A stretch of DNA of 64,000 nt from Hepsetus odoe (GCA_017165825.1 CM029379.1:20736044-20800043), one strand, 5' to 3'; positions 37,063-50,086 are shown, counted from the stretch's first letter. The notes: a model not told the origin generated them from the sequence alone. A program made the numbers and translations.

Positions 37063-39034
37063 CTTAGTGCTATGTGGCAATCTTATCTCCTCACCCATGT
37101 AAGCTTCCAGGCTTTTCCTCTAATCATGAAATAACGTCTTTTCAAGGCTTTATAGTAGAAGGCACTTCTAAAATGAAACTTAACAAGTAACTGACGTGTT
37201 ATTCATGGCCTGGTATACCTGCATTTAAACTAGATGGAACTCTTATCATGGCAGGTAGCGTGGCCCTCCTACTCCTCCATCACTCAGTGTGATGCGAGCC
37301 AGCATTAGGGCCTGTAAACGCAAGGAAGTTGGTGGCAAGTGTGACATTAACAGCAATTTCTTTTGACACCTATTAAACTACACCTGTATAGGAAGCATCA
37401 TGTGATCAGGGGAGTCTATCTGTATGTTCACACTGGGAGCCAATCGGAATTCGTTTCCTAGTCTTAGACAGTATTTGATCAGCCAGGAGTGGCAAGAGGG
37501 ATTCAAAATGAAATGGAAGTCCACTTAACCAGTCAAGACCAGTTAATTCAAAAGAAACCAATCAGAATGTAGTGTTCTAGAGAGTTCCCAAGCACATTTC
37601 CATCCATGTTATCTTTTACGCTGACCAAACTTTAGTTCCAAAGCACAAAGAAGGACATGCTGCTCATCGGTGCCAGTAATTGACCCATATCTATAGTCCA
37701 CCCTTATCCATAGTTTAAAGATAAATGGAAGAAAGAAGTGCCACATGACCTATCAGCAAAATATTCCCTCCAGAAAGCAAATTTCTAAGTGGGAATGCAA
37801 CGTATTCTCTATTGAAGGCGAGTTGACCAACTGCTTCTGGTCACTCGGCAGAAACATAAACTATAGGTGAGGATGTTTATTCGTTTTGCAGCCCTTTAGA
37901 AAGTGCTGCAGATTAAACTTTCTTTCAGCATCCAATTAATCTACACCAACCACAGTGTTGCTGAACTGTATGTCCCACCATTTAAGAACCTTTATTCAAG
38001 ACAAATATTTCAGTGTGGTGTAACAGGCAAATGCTGTTGTTTAAAGGGCGGAGGCTGTTTCCACGAGTACCTTGACTCCTGGAATAGTTCTTTAATGAAA
38101 AGGGGTGTGTGTGTGTGTGTGTCTTGTGCTCCACGAGCACTGTTTCATCTTGGATACATCTGATGTGGAGATGTGTACGTTATGTTTGCTTTTAATTGGT
38201 ACTTGAGGGAAAGCTACGTCTCCAGGTCTCCCAAACTAACACACTCATGAAGGTTCTCTCACGCACACAGCCTGCACCAGTTTGCATCAGTTAGCTCGAG
38301 CTTAGGCAAGCATCTCTCAAGGCATCCCTCCAGCTACTAACTGCTTGCCCACTACTGTGTTAAAGTGAGCGAGCTCTCTGCACTTTCCAGCTAAAGCGCC
38401 TGATCAAAGCCCTGCTCCCCAGCTTTCTACAAACAGTTCAAACTAAGCCCGTCATCTGATGCCCTGCACAATCTTGACTTTCCTCTTTTTCTTTAGCCTT
38501 TTGAAGATCAGGAAGCTCCACGACAAGCAGCCAACCTTTAATGCTGGCCTTCCGAAATGAGTGTTACGAGCTCCCTAGAAAGAACTCACTCGGAGGAGGG
38601 TGTCTGGTTACGTCTATGGAACCTCTAAGAACAGCGATGCTCTAATGTTTCATACTCTTTTAATAAAATGTAGGCTTAAGATGTAGGCTTGTCCTATTTA
38701 GTGATGAACAATGTAACATATTTATCAAGATATAACCTCTTATATTAAAGGACAGATTACGATGTTTAATTATGTTAAAGGAATGGTTTGGCAAAAAAAA
38801 AAAAAATTAGAGTCCAGATTCAAACCAGAGTCAGACCTCATTCAGGTCTTCATTAAGGTCATATTAAATGATCTGTGACATACGTGGTACTTGGGAGCTT
38901 TAGTGAAGCTTTTGATTTGGTGAAGTATGAAAGAATTGGTTGAATTATTAGTTATAGTGGAGGACTGGTGATTTCTAGTTAGCCTCGCAGTTATAAAAAT
39001 GTAATTGTCATAAAAGTTTAAACCAAATGCCAAA

Positions 39035-39112
39035 GTTGTTGTTGTTGATATTATTATTATTATTATCACCAACAGCAACAACAACAACATTATTATTATT
39101 GTCATTATTATT
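39035..39112 (+). repeat. Compound GTT/ATT/AAC trinucleotide repeat
   Basis: GTTGTTGTTG, ATTATTATTATTATT, CAACAACAACAAC, ATTATTATTATT. The GTT and AAC runs are inverted relative to each other. Confidence 0.85.
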
Positions 39113-39433
39113 ATGTTCTTTACTAGTACTTAAAAGAAAAAAAAACATTTTTTATTACTTATCAATTCTATTCTTTGTCACATGCAACCTGAATTTTAAC
39201 AAAACAACTGGCAGATCAAACTTGACAGAAAAATGTGGAAATTTCATATAATTAAAAAAAATTACATCACATTAGATTAAACTTTTTTCTCATTGAGCAG
39301 AGTTCAGGGACAGAAACAATGAAACGCTTACATTTTCATTCCAGGCATCACAATGCAAAATTCTTCACTTCTCGCCAACGAGAACAAGACCTGTATTGTT
39401 GTCCCTCACGTGGAGGACTGTAGCTATTTATAC

Positions 39434-39482
39434 ATTTACATTTACGGCATTTAGCAGACTCTCTTATCCAGAGCGACTTCCA
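39434..39482 (+). repeat. Dispersed fish repeat with a GCAGAC...TATCCAGAGCGACTT core
   Basis: Text ATTTACGGCATTTAGCAGAC then TCTTATCCAGAGCGACTTCC. It is a very widespread teleost repeat end; the same core appears reversed at 44240-44280. Confidence 0.6.
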
Positions 39483-39952
39483 TGTTCTAATTATACTATT
39501 TATACATTGACATTCTTCTTTATGTATGTAATACTTAAATAAAAAGCAGTAGTTCTAAAACGCGTGCAAGCACTGAATATGATATCAGATCATTTCAGGA
39601 GAAGATTGTTATAAAGCTGAATAAAAAAGGGCCCTTTTGTTCTATTTATTACACATTATGAAGTTTATGAGGTCAGTACAATAGTCCTAACCTATGAAAC
39701 ATCTGTCACCTTGGAAACCTTTAAGCTGTTCAAAAATACTCCGATATTGCTTTTTAAAAACCCTTCAGGTAAATATCCTCCAAAAAAGAGTTAAAAGTCG
39801 ATCAATTTCATGGTGTACAGTTTCTGTGTACTGGTATAGAGGACATACAGGTCAGCGTGAGCAATACACATCAATAAAAAAACTGATATTTTGTTTTTGT
39901 GAAGCTGAGATTGCCTGTTTGGTCGTTTTGAACTTGAGCCAGTCTGAGGACA

Positions 39953-39995
39953 AGTGTGTGTGTGTGTGTGTGTGTGCGTGTGTGTGTGTGTGTGT
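39953..39995 (+). repeat. (GT)n microsatellite
   Basis: 43 bp with one CG interruption. Confidence 0.96.
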
Positions 39996-40969
39996 CAGCC
40001 ATCATGTCCTGCTCCTCCACACGGTCTGGTAATTGTCTCCGATGGCTCTAAATATTTCAGCAGGGCATCAGGCAGGACACGGCGCTCCGAAAGCAGAACA
40101 CAGTGCGGGAAAAATGGCCGACACAGGAACCACACATGAAATATGCAGAGGGTCATTTCCTATTTATAAATCACATTCTGCCACAGCCCGCTCAAATATG
40201 AGCCCACTCTAATTCCTCGATTCAATCTCTACAAGAGCATTTATTTCTCCCTCTCACACCCACTCAGCCATGCTCCTGCTCTTAGTTTTAATTTTAGGGG
40301 GTAATTAAAAGGGGATGATGGAGATTAAGGTGTGCGAGAGTGCTTTAGTGCTAAGGTCAGAGTGCAAATTGAAGTGTGTCGCAAGATGGGGCGCATTTGC
40401 ATCTGCAACAGACACAGGGGGAAAAAAACGGCAGGCTAAAATGCATGAGACCAAAATACTCATCAGAGAGGTTATAAGACCATTTGAGTTCCATCTGCTG
40501 CGAAAAAAAACATCCTGCAATGCAACACCACTGAATTACAGCCACACACTGCTGTTCGAAAGTTTCAAAAGAAAAGAAAACAGTAGTTTTTTTGTAATGG
40601 CTAAAAATATAATAACATAATACAACTTTTTAAATAACAATTAAAATACAAAAGCAACAGGAGCGATATAATAACAGTATATCACAATTTATACCAACCA
40701 CGGTAACTGTGAAACAGTGTTTAAAACAATGTAGATTTATAAACTAAACTATGTTATAAACTAAATTATTTAATTCTATTGTATGCATTTTATTTTTAGG
40801 AACAAAATCATCTTGTAAAAACAAACCTTCATGTTACCAAACACTAAACTTTACAGAAGAAAATAATTCTTAGTTTTCAGCAAGTTAATTCAATGGCATA
40901 CTTTTTTTTATTTTTTTTTTTAAGTCATTTTAGAATATTTCCATTGGTCCGTTCAATCTGATCAATTAA

Positions 40970-41060
40970 CTATATAAATTTATAATTATATATATATATA
41001 AAATTATATATATATATATATTTTCTATATAAACTTTAGAATTAACTATATAAATTCAAA
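40970..41060. repeat. AT-rich palindromic zone
   Basis: ATTAACTATATAAATT occurs twice (about 40965 and 41040) around a self-complementary TATATATATA core. Confidence 0.75.
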
Positions 41061-41855
41061 GTTGAACTTCAATGGTAATATTTTAAACATGAAGTTAATT
41101 AAAGTCCTGGCACTAAACTTTAATTTTGCATGTTCTCCAGTTTTTATACACTGTTCATCATTCCTAACTCTGTAAAGCAGTTTAATATTCAAATCAATTC
41201 ACTTATTTTTAGAAATATCAAACTTGAGTGTTTTAAAATTTCATTACTTTTTTCTATCATAATAAGTTGTTATTAAACAAGAATGTGATAATTGTATTGT
41301 GTACTTCTGTTTATGTTGGCATTGTGAAAAAGCTCATCAAATGTATTTATATTTTTATAGAAATATATAATATTAATCACCCAACTGATTACATATTTTT
41401 CAACGTACACTTTGCCTTGATAATTATTTTTAACGTATTTATTTTTTATTATTTATTTGTTTACTATAAAGTATCTAAACAGCTCAGAATGTGCTCAAAA
41501 TATCTTAGAAATATATGAAGTGTGACCGGGAAAAAAAAGACTTAATGGTGTGAATTGTACTAGTGATATAATATCACACTTTTAACACCTTGTATCCTTG
41601 ACCGTCATCACAGTGTTTATGCTACAATAAAGTCAGACACAGTTGCACTGTTGATGCAGGTTGAGAGCAATAACCCCGACAGCTTGTACATATGTCTAAT
41701 AAACAAACATTGAATATCTACCCTGATAATGGAACATGATTCAAATTAATTATCCAGCTTTGAATTGCAATAATAATAATAATAATAATAAGTTTCATTT
41801 ATATTGTGCCTTTCTCAGCCCCAAAAGTCAATTAACAAATATATATATATATATA

Positions 41856-42409
41856 CACAGTACTGTGCAAAAGTTTTAGGCAGGTGTGGAAAAAATGCTG
41901 TAAACTAAGAATACTTTCAGAAATATAAATAATAATTGTTTATTTTTATCAATTTACAAAATGCAAAGTGAGCGAACAAAAGAAAAATCTAAATCAAATC
42001 AATATTTGGTGTTACTACCTTTTGCCTTCAAACCAGCATCAGTTCTCCTGGCCCCCACAGAGCCCTGATCTCAACATCATCCAGTGTGTCTGGATTACAT
42101 GAAGAGACAGAAGGATGTGAGGAAGCCTACATCCACAGAAGATCTGTGGTTAGTTCTCCAAGATGTTTGGAACAACCTACCAGCCGAGTTCCTTCAAAAA
42201 CTGTGTGCAAGTGTACCTAGAAGAATTGATGCTGTTTTGAAGGCAAAGGGTGGTCACACCAAATATTGATTTGATTTAGATTTCTCTTTTGTTCATTCAC
42301 TGCATTTTGTTGATTGCTGAAAATAAATGATGAACACTTCCATTTCTGAAAGCGTTCTTAGTTTACAGCATTTTTTCACACCTGCCTAAAACCTTTGCAC
42401 AGTACTGTG
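41856..42409 (+). mobile_element. Tc1-like derivative with long terminal inverted repeats
   Basis: Ends are CACAGTACTGTGCAAAAG and the reverse CACAGTACTGTGCAAAGG, each next to TA. The inverted arms reach far inside, about 150-200 bp: AATCTAAATCAAATCAATAT on the left and ATATTGATTTGATTTAGATT on the right. The plus strand keeps the C-terminal end of a Tc1 transposase (42084-42269: WNNLPAEFLQKLCASVPRRI). Non-autonomous. Confidence 0.87.
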
Positions 42410-43059
42410 TATATTATATATATATATATTTTTTTTAAATTTATTTTATTTATTTATTTATTTATTAAATAAAGCCATACACAAACAAAAGTGTGTTAAT
42501 CAGGGAAACACAGGGTATAAAGTTCAGTTTTTAGTAGGAATGCTATAGTCTGGATTAACAGCCTGTCACTGTTTGTAAAATATTGCATGAATGTCATGAC
42601 TTGGCACCCATTACTCCAACAGCTCAGGAGTTGCAGACTTTTTCCTCCTAAAGCTTCAAATCCTGTAACTTTAAACTCCAAAATGATCTCTACAGTCTTC
42701 CACTGCACTGAAACGCTCTCTGGCTTTAAGGATGGTCTGGTTTCGGTGCTTGGGGTCTGCATGGCAGATGGATGTCTCTATTCTCAGTAAAGTCCATATA
42801 CATATATGACGTATATGTGCGTGCAGGTACTATCTTAGACTTCCATATAACCACAGTAAGTAAATCATAAAACATTAGACTAACAGTATAACGTGACCGC
42901 CAGCCTGAGTTTAAAGTCCACACACACAGTTTTAAAACATTAATTAAAACGTAAAAAAAACACGGTAATACAAAGGTTTGGGGACTCCTGTCTTTTCGGT
43001 ACAAATGAGAATAGTCTTTATAAAGAACACACTTGACATTTTAATTTACAATCTAGGTT
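42410..43059. other. Stretch without gene
   Basis: An AT/TTTA simple run at 42411-42470. I see nothing else. Confidence 0.7.
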
Positions 43060-43975
43060 AAGAAAAGACGTGAGGATTAGTGAATTGCAGTATGGATTCA
43101 TGACAAGAAAGAGCACAACAGATGCAATGTTTGCTCTGAGGGTGTTGGAGTACGGAGAAGGTCAGAAGGAGCTGCATTGTGCCTTTGTGGACTTTGTGGA
43201 GAAAGCATATGACAGGGTGCCTAGAGAGGAGTTGTGGTTTTGCATGAGGAAGTCAGGAGTGGCAGAGAATTATGTCAAAGTGGTACAGGATGTGTATGAG
43301 GGCAGCATGACAGTGGTCTGTAATAGGAGGGGTGGATGCATTTAAAGCAGAGGTTGGATTACACCCATTCTTGTATGCAACAGTAATGGACAGGTTGACG
43401 GACGAGGTTAGACAGGAGTCCCCGTGGACGATGATGTTACTGATATTGTGATCTGCAGTGAGAGTAGGGAGCAGCTTGTGGAGAACCTGGAGAGATAGAG
43501 ATATGCTCTAGAGAGGAGAGGAATGAGTAGGACAAATACAGAATACATGAGTGTGAATGAAAGGGAGGAAAGTGGTGTGGTTAGGATGCAGGGAGTGGAG
43601 GTAACAAAGGTGGAGGAGTTTAAATACTTGATCAGCAGTTGAGTGTAACGGCGAGTGTGGAAGAGAGGTGAAGAAGAGAGTGCAGGCAGGTTGGAATGGG
43701 TGGAGAAGAGTGGCTGGAGTGATCTGTGACAGACGCGTACCAGCTAGAGTCAAAGGGAAGGTTTACAGGACAGTAGTGAGACCAGCTATGCTATATGGGT
43801 TGGAGACGGTGGCACTGACGAAAAGACAGGAAGTGCAGCTGGAAGTTTCAGAGATAAAGATGCTGAGATTTTCGTAGAGTGTGACGAAGATGGACAGGAT
43901 CAGAAATTAGTATATTAGAGGGACAGCTCAGGCTGGTAGTTTTGGAGACAAAGTTAGAGAAGCAAGGTTGCGTTG
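43060..43975 (+). mobile_element. RTE-like LINE, internally broken
   Basis: It runs from the reverse transcriptase into the C-terminal part. 43070-43345 reads LQYGFMTRKSTTDAMFALRV and CAFVDFVEKAYDRVPREELW, the first catalytic block. The second block, normally FADD in this family, is damaged: it reads as VTDIVIC. The C-terminal part follows in another frame at 43668-43877 (VQAGWNGWRRVAGVICDRRV). Frameshifts and stops make it inactive. Confidence 0.85.
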
Positions 43976-44285
43976 GACAATGTGCACAACGTTCTCTGAG
44001 TGCATAATGTTCTCATTCTTGTTACCCCAATAATGGAACGAGCTACAAAATACCATCAGAGCCCAGATCTCTTTTGAGAATATGTCTTCTTCTAATATTT
44101 CTAAAACTTTAACAACCTAACGTGCACTGTTCACTTACTCTCTCATTTATCCAACAGTTCTCTATAATTTTTTTTTTTCTGTTTCACTTTAAGAGCCATT
44201 TAATGCTCATGTAAAACTCTGACTGCACGCTTGAATGCCTGTAAGTAGCTTTGGATAAAAGTGTCTGCTAAATTAGCAAATATGA
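43976..44285 (+). mobile_element. 3' end of another LINE type
   Basis: Plus-strand text CCAATAATGGAACGAGCTAC reads WNEL, followed by SFENMSSSNISKTL: the C-terminal WNxLP...F...L motif seen after the RT of several fish LINEs. It ends with GCTTTGGATAAAAGTGTCTG-CTAAATTAGCAAAT, a common teleost repeat terminus. The clade is not resolved. Confidence 0.6.
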
Positions 44286-44527
44286 TCTTAGATCCAGTGC
44301 AGAAACCAAAGGAGTAAACTTCAGATAGCAATCATATCAACCATAATATGACCAGAGAAAGTTCAAATGTCATTTCTGGAAGAACCACACTGAGCAGCAG
44401 TTTACCATCTGACCACTGTCTGGAGTTCCAGCTCAGAATGGTTAGAAAAGTGTGTCATGAAAGACATCCTGTCAGAAATCTGTAAATGAACTCCTGGTAT
44501 GAATAAGATATGACTGTGACTTTGTAC

Positions 44528-44569
44528 CTGGATTAGTAAGCTGTTCACAAAGAAACCTCCATAAGGTGA
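44528..44569 (-). CDS. Possible 42-bp exon, unknown protein
   Basis: GGTTCAG|TCACC to ATCCAG|GTACAA encloses 14 open codons, SPYGGFFVNSLLIQ, in phase 0. It could follow the candidate exon at 44675-44767. The acceptor is weak and no family is recognised. Confidence 0.18.
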
Positions 44570-44674
44570 CTGAACCGAAGTCAAATAAATGGCTTCCGTT
44601 CTTCTTGAACCATTTCAAATGTCAAGTGAGAGATGATAAACCCGGTTGTTGTGTGAAAGATTGCGATTACTCAC

Positions 44675-44767
44675 CTGTTCTCTGAACTGCAGATGATCTT
44701 GTGTCAGCTTCTCATCATCATAGTCTTCATCCAAAGAAACAGTCAACACAAAACAGCCAAAGTCCCT
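44675..44767 (-). CDS. Possible exon, unknown protein
   Basis: On the minus strand GGGCTCAG|AGGGAC to GAACAG|GTGAGT bounds 93 open bases, phase 0. They encode RDFGCFVLTVSLDEDYDDEK followed by LTQDHLQFREQ. The donor is strong and the acceptor lacks a good pyrimidine tract. I do not recognise the peptide. It could instead be a noncoding 5' exon of the ABCA gene downstream, or chance. Confidence 0.25.
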
Positions 44768-45554
44768 CTGAGCCCTCCTACTGCTGGTTCTCTAGATGTC
44801 CTCCTTCCTTGTCCCTCTATCTTTTTATTGTTTGCTCTTGAACTGTCATAAACTCTCTCTATTCCCTATTCCCATTTCCCCAGGCTCTACAGCATGTAAA
44901 TAAGACCTGTGGGGATTGTCATAGAGACAGTATGCGTGGAGGTGTGTGTGTGCGGTGTGTATTACACAAGACTAAAAGATACCTAGAGCACGTGGTCATG
45001 CTTACTTGACCTCAGTTGTGTGTGTGTGTGTCTTCTTGGTTATTAAGATTAAGATGAGTAAAGAAATCTAATAAATACATTCTATTGTATTACACACATA
45101 TATATAATATATGTATGTGTGTATATATTTATATATACTTACATAAATATAAATCAGCTAATATACTCCAATATGAACTACCTTTCTGCGTATAAATACT
45201 TGTGATAAATATTGGACATTTACAGCACTAACCCAAAATCCTCATTTTGTTATATTTTGTTAGAGAATCACCTTGCTTGGGCAAAAGCACTCTCTAAGCA
45301 CTCTCTAACTATCTGATCTTTGGCATGTTGAGCAGATTTAATTAAATTAATGAACAAATGTTTTACTGTGACAGGTGGCAAAGTGCTTAAAGATGCAAGG
45401 ATCTAGGCAAAGGAGCTCCAAGCACTCAGAAATCAGCATCAGCAGAACATCTATTAACCTCAGATGCTGTTTCTTCACTGCTTCATGCCTGAAGTTAGAC
45501 GCCTTGTTCTGTCTGATTCATACATAGATCCTATGTAGCTTAACAAACAAACTC

Positions 45555-46088
45555 TTCTTCTTTCAGCTGTTCCCGTTTAGGAGTCGCCACACCAGATCAT
45601 CTGGCTCCATTTCTTCCTGTCAACTGCATCTTCCTCATTCACACAGACCGCCTGTGTGTCCTCTCTCATCACATCCATAAACCTCCTCTTTGGTCTTCCT
45701 TTTTTCCTCTTTTCCTTTCCTGGCCGCTCCATCCTCAACATCCTCTTCCAAATTGAATCCTCGTCTCTCCTCTGGACATTTCCAAACCAGCACAGCCTTG
45801 CTTCTTTAACTTTGTCTTTGTGAGCTGTCAATCTAGTCTAGTCTGATTCTAGTCACTCCCATTGCAAATCTCAGCATCTTTTACTCTGACACCTCCAGCT
45901 CCATCTTTCTGTCTGCGCCAACCTGTTTACAACCTGCATAACATAGCTGGTTTCGCTACCATCCTGTAAACCTTCCCTTTCACTTTGCTGGCATCTGTCT
46001 GCCACAGATCTCTCCTGCCACTCTTCACTCATCCCAGTCTGCCTGCATTCACTTCCTCTCCTCTCTTTCACAGGGTTGGCGCTGAAAA
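45555..46088 (-). mobile_element. RTE-like LINE, 3' part, minus strand
   Basis: It keeps the 3' terminus (GGCGACTCCTAAACGGGAAC on the minus strand) and 45577-45831: KVKEARLCWFGNVQRRDEDS, GKEKRKKGRPKRRFMDVMRE. Upstream follows the NRVGKKE/CQTGMSEEW region with frame breaks. Confidence 0.85.
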
Positions 46089-49000
46089 TGAGAGCCAAAA
46101 ACCTTGTCCTTCAGGAACCCTGGAGAACTATTTAACAAAAATACATTAAACATGCTAGGAAGGATGTATTTATGTGTGTGTGGTATCATTACACATTTAT
46201 ATGGTTTCATGTAAATCAGGTTCAGCTAAGATGAGTTAATAATCAGCTCACTGTCTGCTTGCATATGCTTGTTGATATGTCTTCAATAGTGGATTATTGT
46301 GTTCTGCAAAAGCTGATGGTCTATAATGCTGGAAAGAGAAAGAAAAAGAAAGAAAGAGAGGCTTTTGTATGTGCTGGTGGTACAGGGAGCAGAGATGAGT
46401 AGCTTGCTTTCAGAGCCATTACACTCACCTGCATTAAAAGTGGTGAAATCCCCAGTTTAACATGCGACCTGACGCACTTCCTCATTCGGAGCTCCATGAA
46501 GGCGAAAGGTTATTGACACAGAGTCTGTGCAGATGTCAAAGAGCAATCCTGGCACAGCTGTAAAATGCACCTGATTTACCACCACCATTAAAGAGGACAA
46601 ATAAGCATGAGAGAGGGAACTTCAGCAGCAGAGGTCAAGGCTACAGTGAAAGGGAGAAAAACACACTCTGAAACACCCATCCACCCACACACCACACACT
46701 GTATGCTGAGTCATGGTGAGCAGATGCTAAAGATGAGTCATCAACAGTGTTTGACACACACTTCGGACTGTCTCAGGTCATTGTTCTTATTGCAGTAGTG
46801 CTAAAGAACGCCTGCTACTTTTGGTTTAATATCAGTGGATTGCACAAACGTCCCTCGTACCCCAAAATTAGTTGGTCAGCTTGAACAAGTAGTAGAAATA
46901 AAAATTCACTTTAAAGAAGCTGTCATTTGTTTAATGCACAAAGAAACGAAAAAAAAAGTAATAAAAAAAAATAACTATGCTGATGAGCTGACAGCTCCAT
47001 GTATTGGCCTGTTCTTGTCTTTGTTTGCCAATTTTCCCGTTAAATGTGGTTGTCTCAAATTACACTTACTAGAACTTCAATCATGATATCACCAACACCG
47101 GGGGGTTAGAGTGTGCAACCTTCACAAGAATGTCCACTGCGGCTTCTCAAACGACTGCAAATGAAAAGCCTTTAGACAGCTCAACATGCTTGGAGGAGAA
47201 CACTAACTCATACACACCTTGCAGCAGGGGGCATCTACTGAAAGCGCCCGGGGAGCAGTGATGGGTACTGTACCTTGCTCAGGGCAACCTACTAGTCTGA
47301 GAAAATAACCCATGACCTTCTGATCCTGCGGCCAGCTCCTTACCCACTAGGCCAGCACTGTCCCCCCCCCTTTTTTTTTGAAAGCTTTAAGGCTTATATT
47401 TATCCTTCATCACAGCTTCTCTTAGGCTTGTCATTTCTTTAAGTCTTCTACAGGAATAGTTCTCCAGACTTCTCTAAAGTTCAGCTCAAAGCTGGCTTTC
47501 AGCTGGGTAAATGATTCATATGTAGGTCACCATGTGTCTTAACAAGCAAACAAACAAACAAATAATCCTATGGAACTGCTCAGGTACAGGGACTGTCCTG
47601 AAGACGAGAGCAAAAATGGTGACTTTCAGAAATCCGTGTAAAAAACAATCTACTGTAAAAAAAATACAAGGACGTCTGGCTCTGTTAAAGCAGAATATGA
47701 ATATTTGGACTTTTGCACAGTACTGTGTTTCGTTCTCATTTTGCTCTTTCCTGAACTCCACTGAGCTGCTAACAGAGCATTTAACTATTTCCTGACAAAA
47801 GCTAAAGGCCAATTGTTGCTAATTTTCATTGGGAAAAGAATACGAAAAGTCATAAATATAAAACAGCCTACAGTTTGTTTTTCCCTCTTTACTCATAGCA
47901 TATTAACTCATTAGTGTAACACCCTTAATTGAAATATTTTTCAACTGTCATCAGTGCTTAGACTGATATGATCTAATTGTTAATTATGCTCGGTCATGAA
48001 GTTTACAGGGTTGCAATGCAACCAACATAAATGAGAGAAGCTACACCTTCAAGTTAATAAGGGAGGCGATGTCTTATAAAACTAATAACTACGCTTACAC
48101 CTCTTCCGCGTTTATGAGTTTCATTTACGCCAGTGAAAACATCCAATTAACATAATACTACACATTATATTTCTCCTTATTGTGACAGATTGATTTGAAC
48201 CCATTTAATGCTCAGAATTGAGTTCCACTGCTTCTTTATAGCATCACATACGGATGCAATATAATACCTCTGCAAGTTACACATAAAATGAAAATCACTG
48301 ATAAAGGCAGTCATTAGCAGAGTTATTAGCATTTCACTGATCATTAATTAAACTTAATTATGCCATTTTTTAATTATGCTCTCAGTATGTGCTAAAGACC
48401 AGTGTGGTACAGTTATGTACACTGACTGGCCACTTTATCAGAAACACCCACCGAATACTTTCGCTCACTGGCCGCCTCCCTTGCTTTTCACTTTGCCATT
48501 TCGCTATAATTATTTCTATTATTTCAATGAAAGGGCAAAATTAATACAGCATTACTGTTAATAAATGGTTGGGTGTTTTTTTTTTGTTTGTTTTTTTTTT
48601 CCTGAGTTTTCATTTGACAAAAGAATATGAAAACTGAACTTTTATCAGAACTTGACTTTTAATGTGTAGGCAGGCAAATAAAAGTCCAATGGATATCTAT
48701 GCTCTATGAAATCTTTGGAATACAATACTATAGGTAAAGGTAATATGGGTTATGGTGATAGCAGTGGTACATTATTTTGTAAAAGATTTTTTGTCTAATT
48801 CCCAACATACTGTATAGGCCTAGTGTGCACGACTGCTTCTCCAGGGTTGCAACAAGCTGATTGTGGAAGAAAAGCTTTGAAGGAGCTGCTCTCCTGTGGT
48901 GCAGTGCACTGACCAGATCTCTCTCACACACACACACACACACTCACACCCGCACACAAACTCAAACATGACACCGACTCACGTTCCCATTACTACAGAT

Positions 49001-49474
49001 ATAAAAAGCAAGGAGAGGACTCTACAATTACTGCCTGGCCAGGTCATAGAGAACGAATGAGAGAAAGAGGGTAGACAGAGTAGAGACATGGGTAAGAAAA
49101 GGAGGTCGAGGGTTGAATACCATTGGGAGTAGCTCTCTAACTCAGGCCCAAGTCCACTCTTCCTTATCCTCGCCCTTCGTCCGGCTGCCCAGTGTACCGT
49201 GATGAAGTGCAGGGTGCTCAGGTGCTTGTTACCAGCCAGACAGCTGACACGCTCTGGTTTAAATTAGAGATCCAACAGGCACTTTGGCTCTCGTCGCACA
49301 TTTCTCTCTCTGTCTCTCTGACCACTGGACTAAACATACTCCACACTTTCCCCTCTCCAGCCTTGTGGAGCTCTATACAATCTCTCCTGCTGACCTGGAT
49401 GAGAGCATAGAGCATGGAAACATGAGAGAACATTCAAAATTCTCAAAGTTATTAGAATTGGAGCACAGTGTACG
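46089..49474. other. Stretch without secure gene
   Basis: A GAAAGA run (46330-46360), one SINE (47208-47362), a poly-T/G run (48576-48600), a single reversed GATAAAGTGGCCAGT unit (48421-48450) and a CA run (48926-48943). No coding signal is seen. Confidence 0.6.
47208..47362 (-). mobile_element. tRNA-derived SINE (main family), minus copy, tail missing
   Basis: Body CCCGGGGAGCAGTGATGGGT, head CTCCTTACCCACTAGGCCAG. Confidence 0.8.
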
Positions 49475-49522
49475 GAGTACAGAGATAAAGCCAGGTGGCA
49501 GCTTGGCTTTATCTCTGTACTC
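49475..49522. repeat. Perfect 19-bp inverted repeat with 10-base spacer
   Basis: Left arm GAGTACAGAGATAAAGCCA (49475-49493), spacer GGTGGCAGCT, right arm TGGCTTTATCTCTGTACTC (49504-49522). It is perfect over 19 bp and lies outside any recognised element. Confidence 0.95.
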
Positions 49523-49686
49523 AGTGAGGATGATGATGAAGGTGTCTCCTCTGGACTTTATTCAAAAAAAGGCCAACATTGGCACAGTTGGAGGAACAAG
49601 TATAGCTTAATGGTAGAACTGTTTAGTACAGGTGGTAGTGTTGAGCAAAACAAGGTCTTGATTGAAAAATGCTCACGTAATATAGG

Positions 49687-49920
49687 AGCCATAGTGTAGA
49701 TGGCCTAGAGGGATTAGGGATATGTCCCCTGATTGGAAGGTCCTGTGATTCCTGTAGGTTGGCTTGAGGGGTACCCTGAGTAATTACCAATACCAAAACT
49801 TCTCCCAGACGCTGGATGTATGGCTGCCCTCTGCTGCCCCTGGTGAATGTGTTAAACACAGAAAAGACATTTTTTTTGTGGTTCACTGTGTGCTGTGCTC
49901 ACAATGACAAATAGTCACTT
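49687..49920 (+). mobile_element. tRNA-derived SINE (main family), old plus copy
   Basis: Head GTGTAGATGGCCTAGAGGGA, body with GGGGTACCCTGAGTAATTAC, tail CACAATGACAAATAGTCACT. Confidence 0.75.
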
Positions 49921-50086
49921 GAATTTGGTTTTGTGCTAAGGAACATCCTCTTTCCACCACCAGGTTTCCTTTTTCTGCTTCTTTTGTTCAGACATCACAC
50001 CAAGCACCATTCTAGGGAGAGACCCTTACCTCTTCTGCAGTTGTATCCAAGGCATCTTGTAATCTCACTACCAACCAGTGCCTGTC

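Larger units (their letters stand above)
34640..41855. other. Upstream region without a secure gene
   Basis: This is intergenic DNA or a 5' intron of the ABCA gene. Contents: one SINE (36827-37062), TG arrays (38104-38121, 39953-39995), GTT/ATT trinucleotide runs (39035-39112), a dispersed fish repeat (39434-39482) and an AT-rich palindromic zone (40970-41060). In 34830-36820, 37070-39030 and 40000-40960 I recognise nothing coding. Confidence 0.6.
44286..45554. other. Stretch without secure gene
   Basis: It holds two weak minus-strand exon candidates (44528-44569, 44675-44767), small TG runs (44943-44960, 45017-45030) and a TATATA-rich part (45090-45150). Confidence 0.6.

Noticed and set aside
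39694..40032. 112-codon plus-strand frame ending in a Val-Cys repeat
   Set aside because: The end is a translated GT microsatellite and the rest shows no protein-like features.
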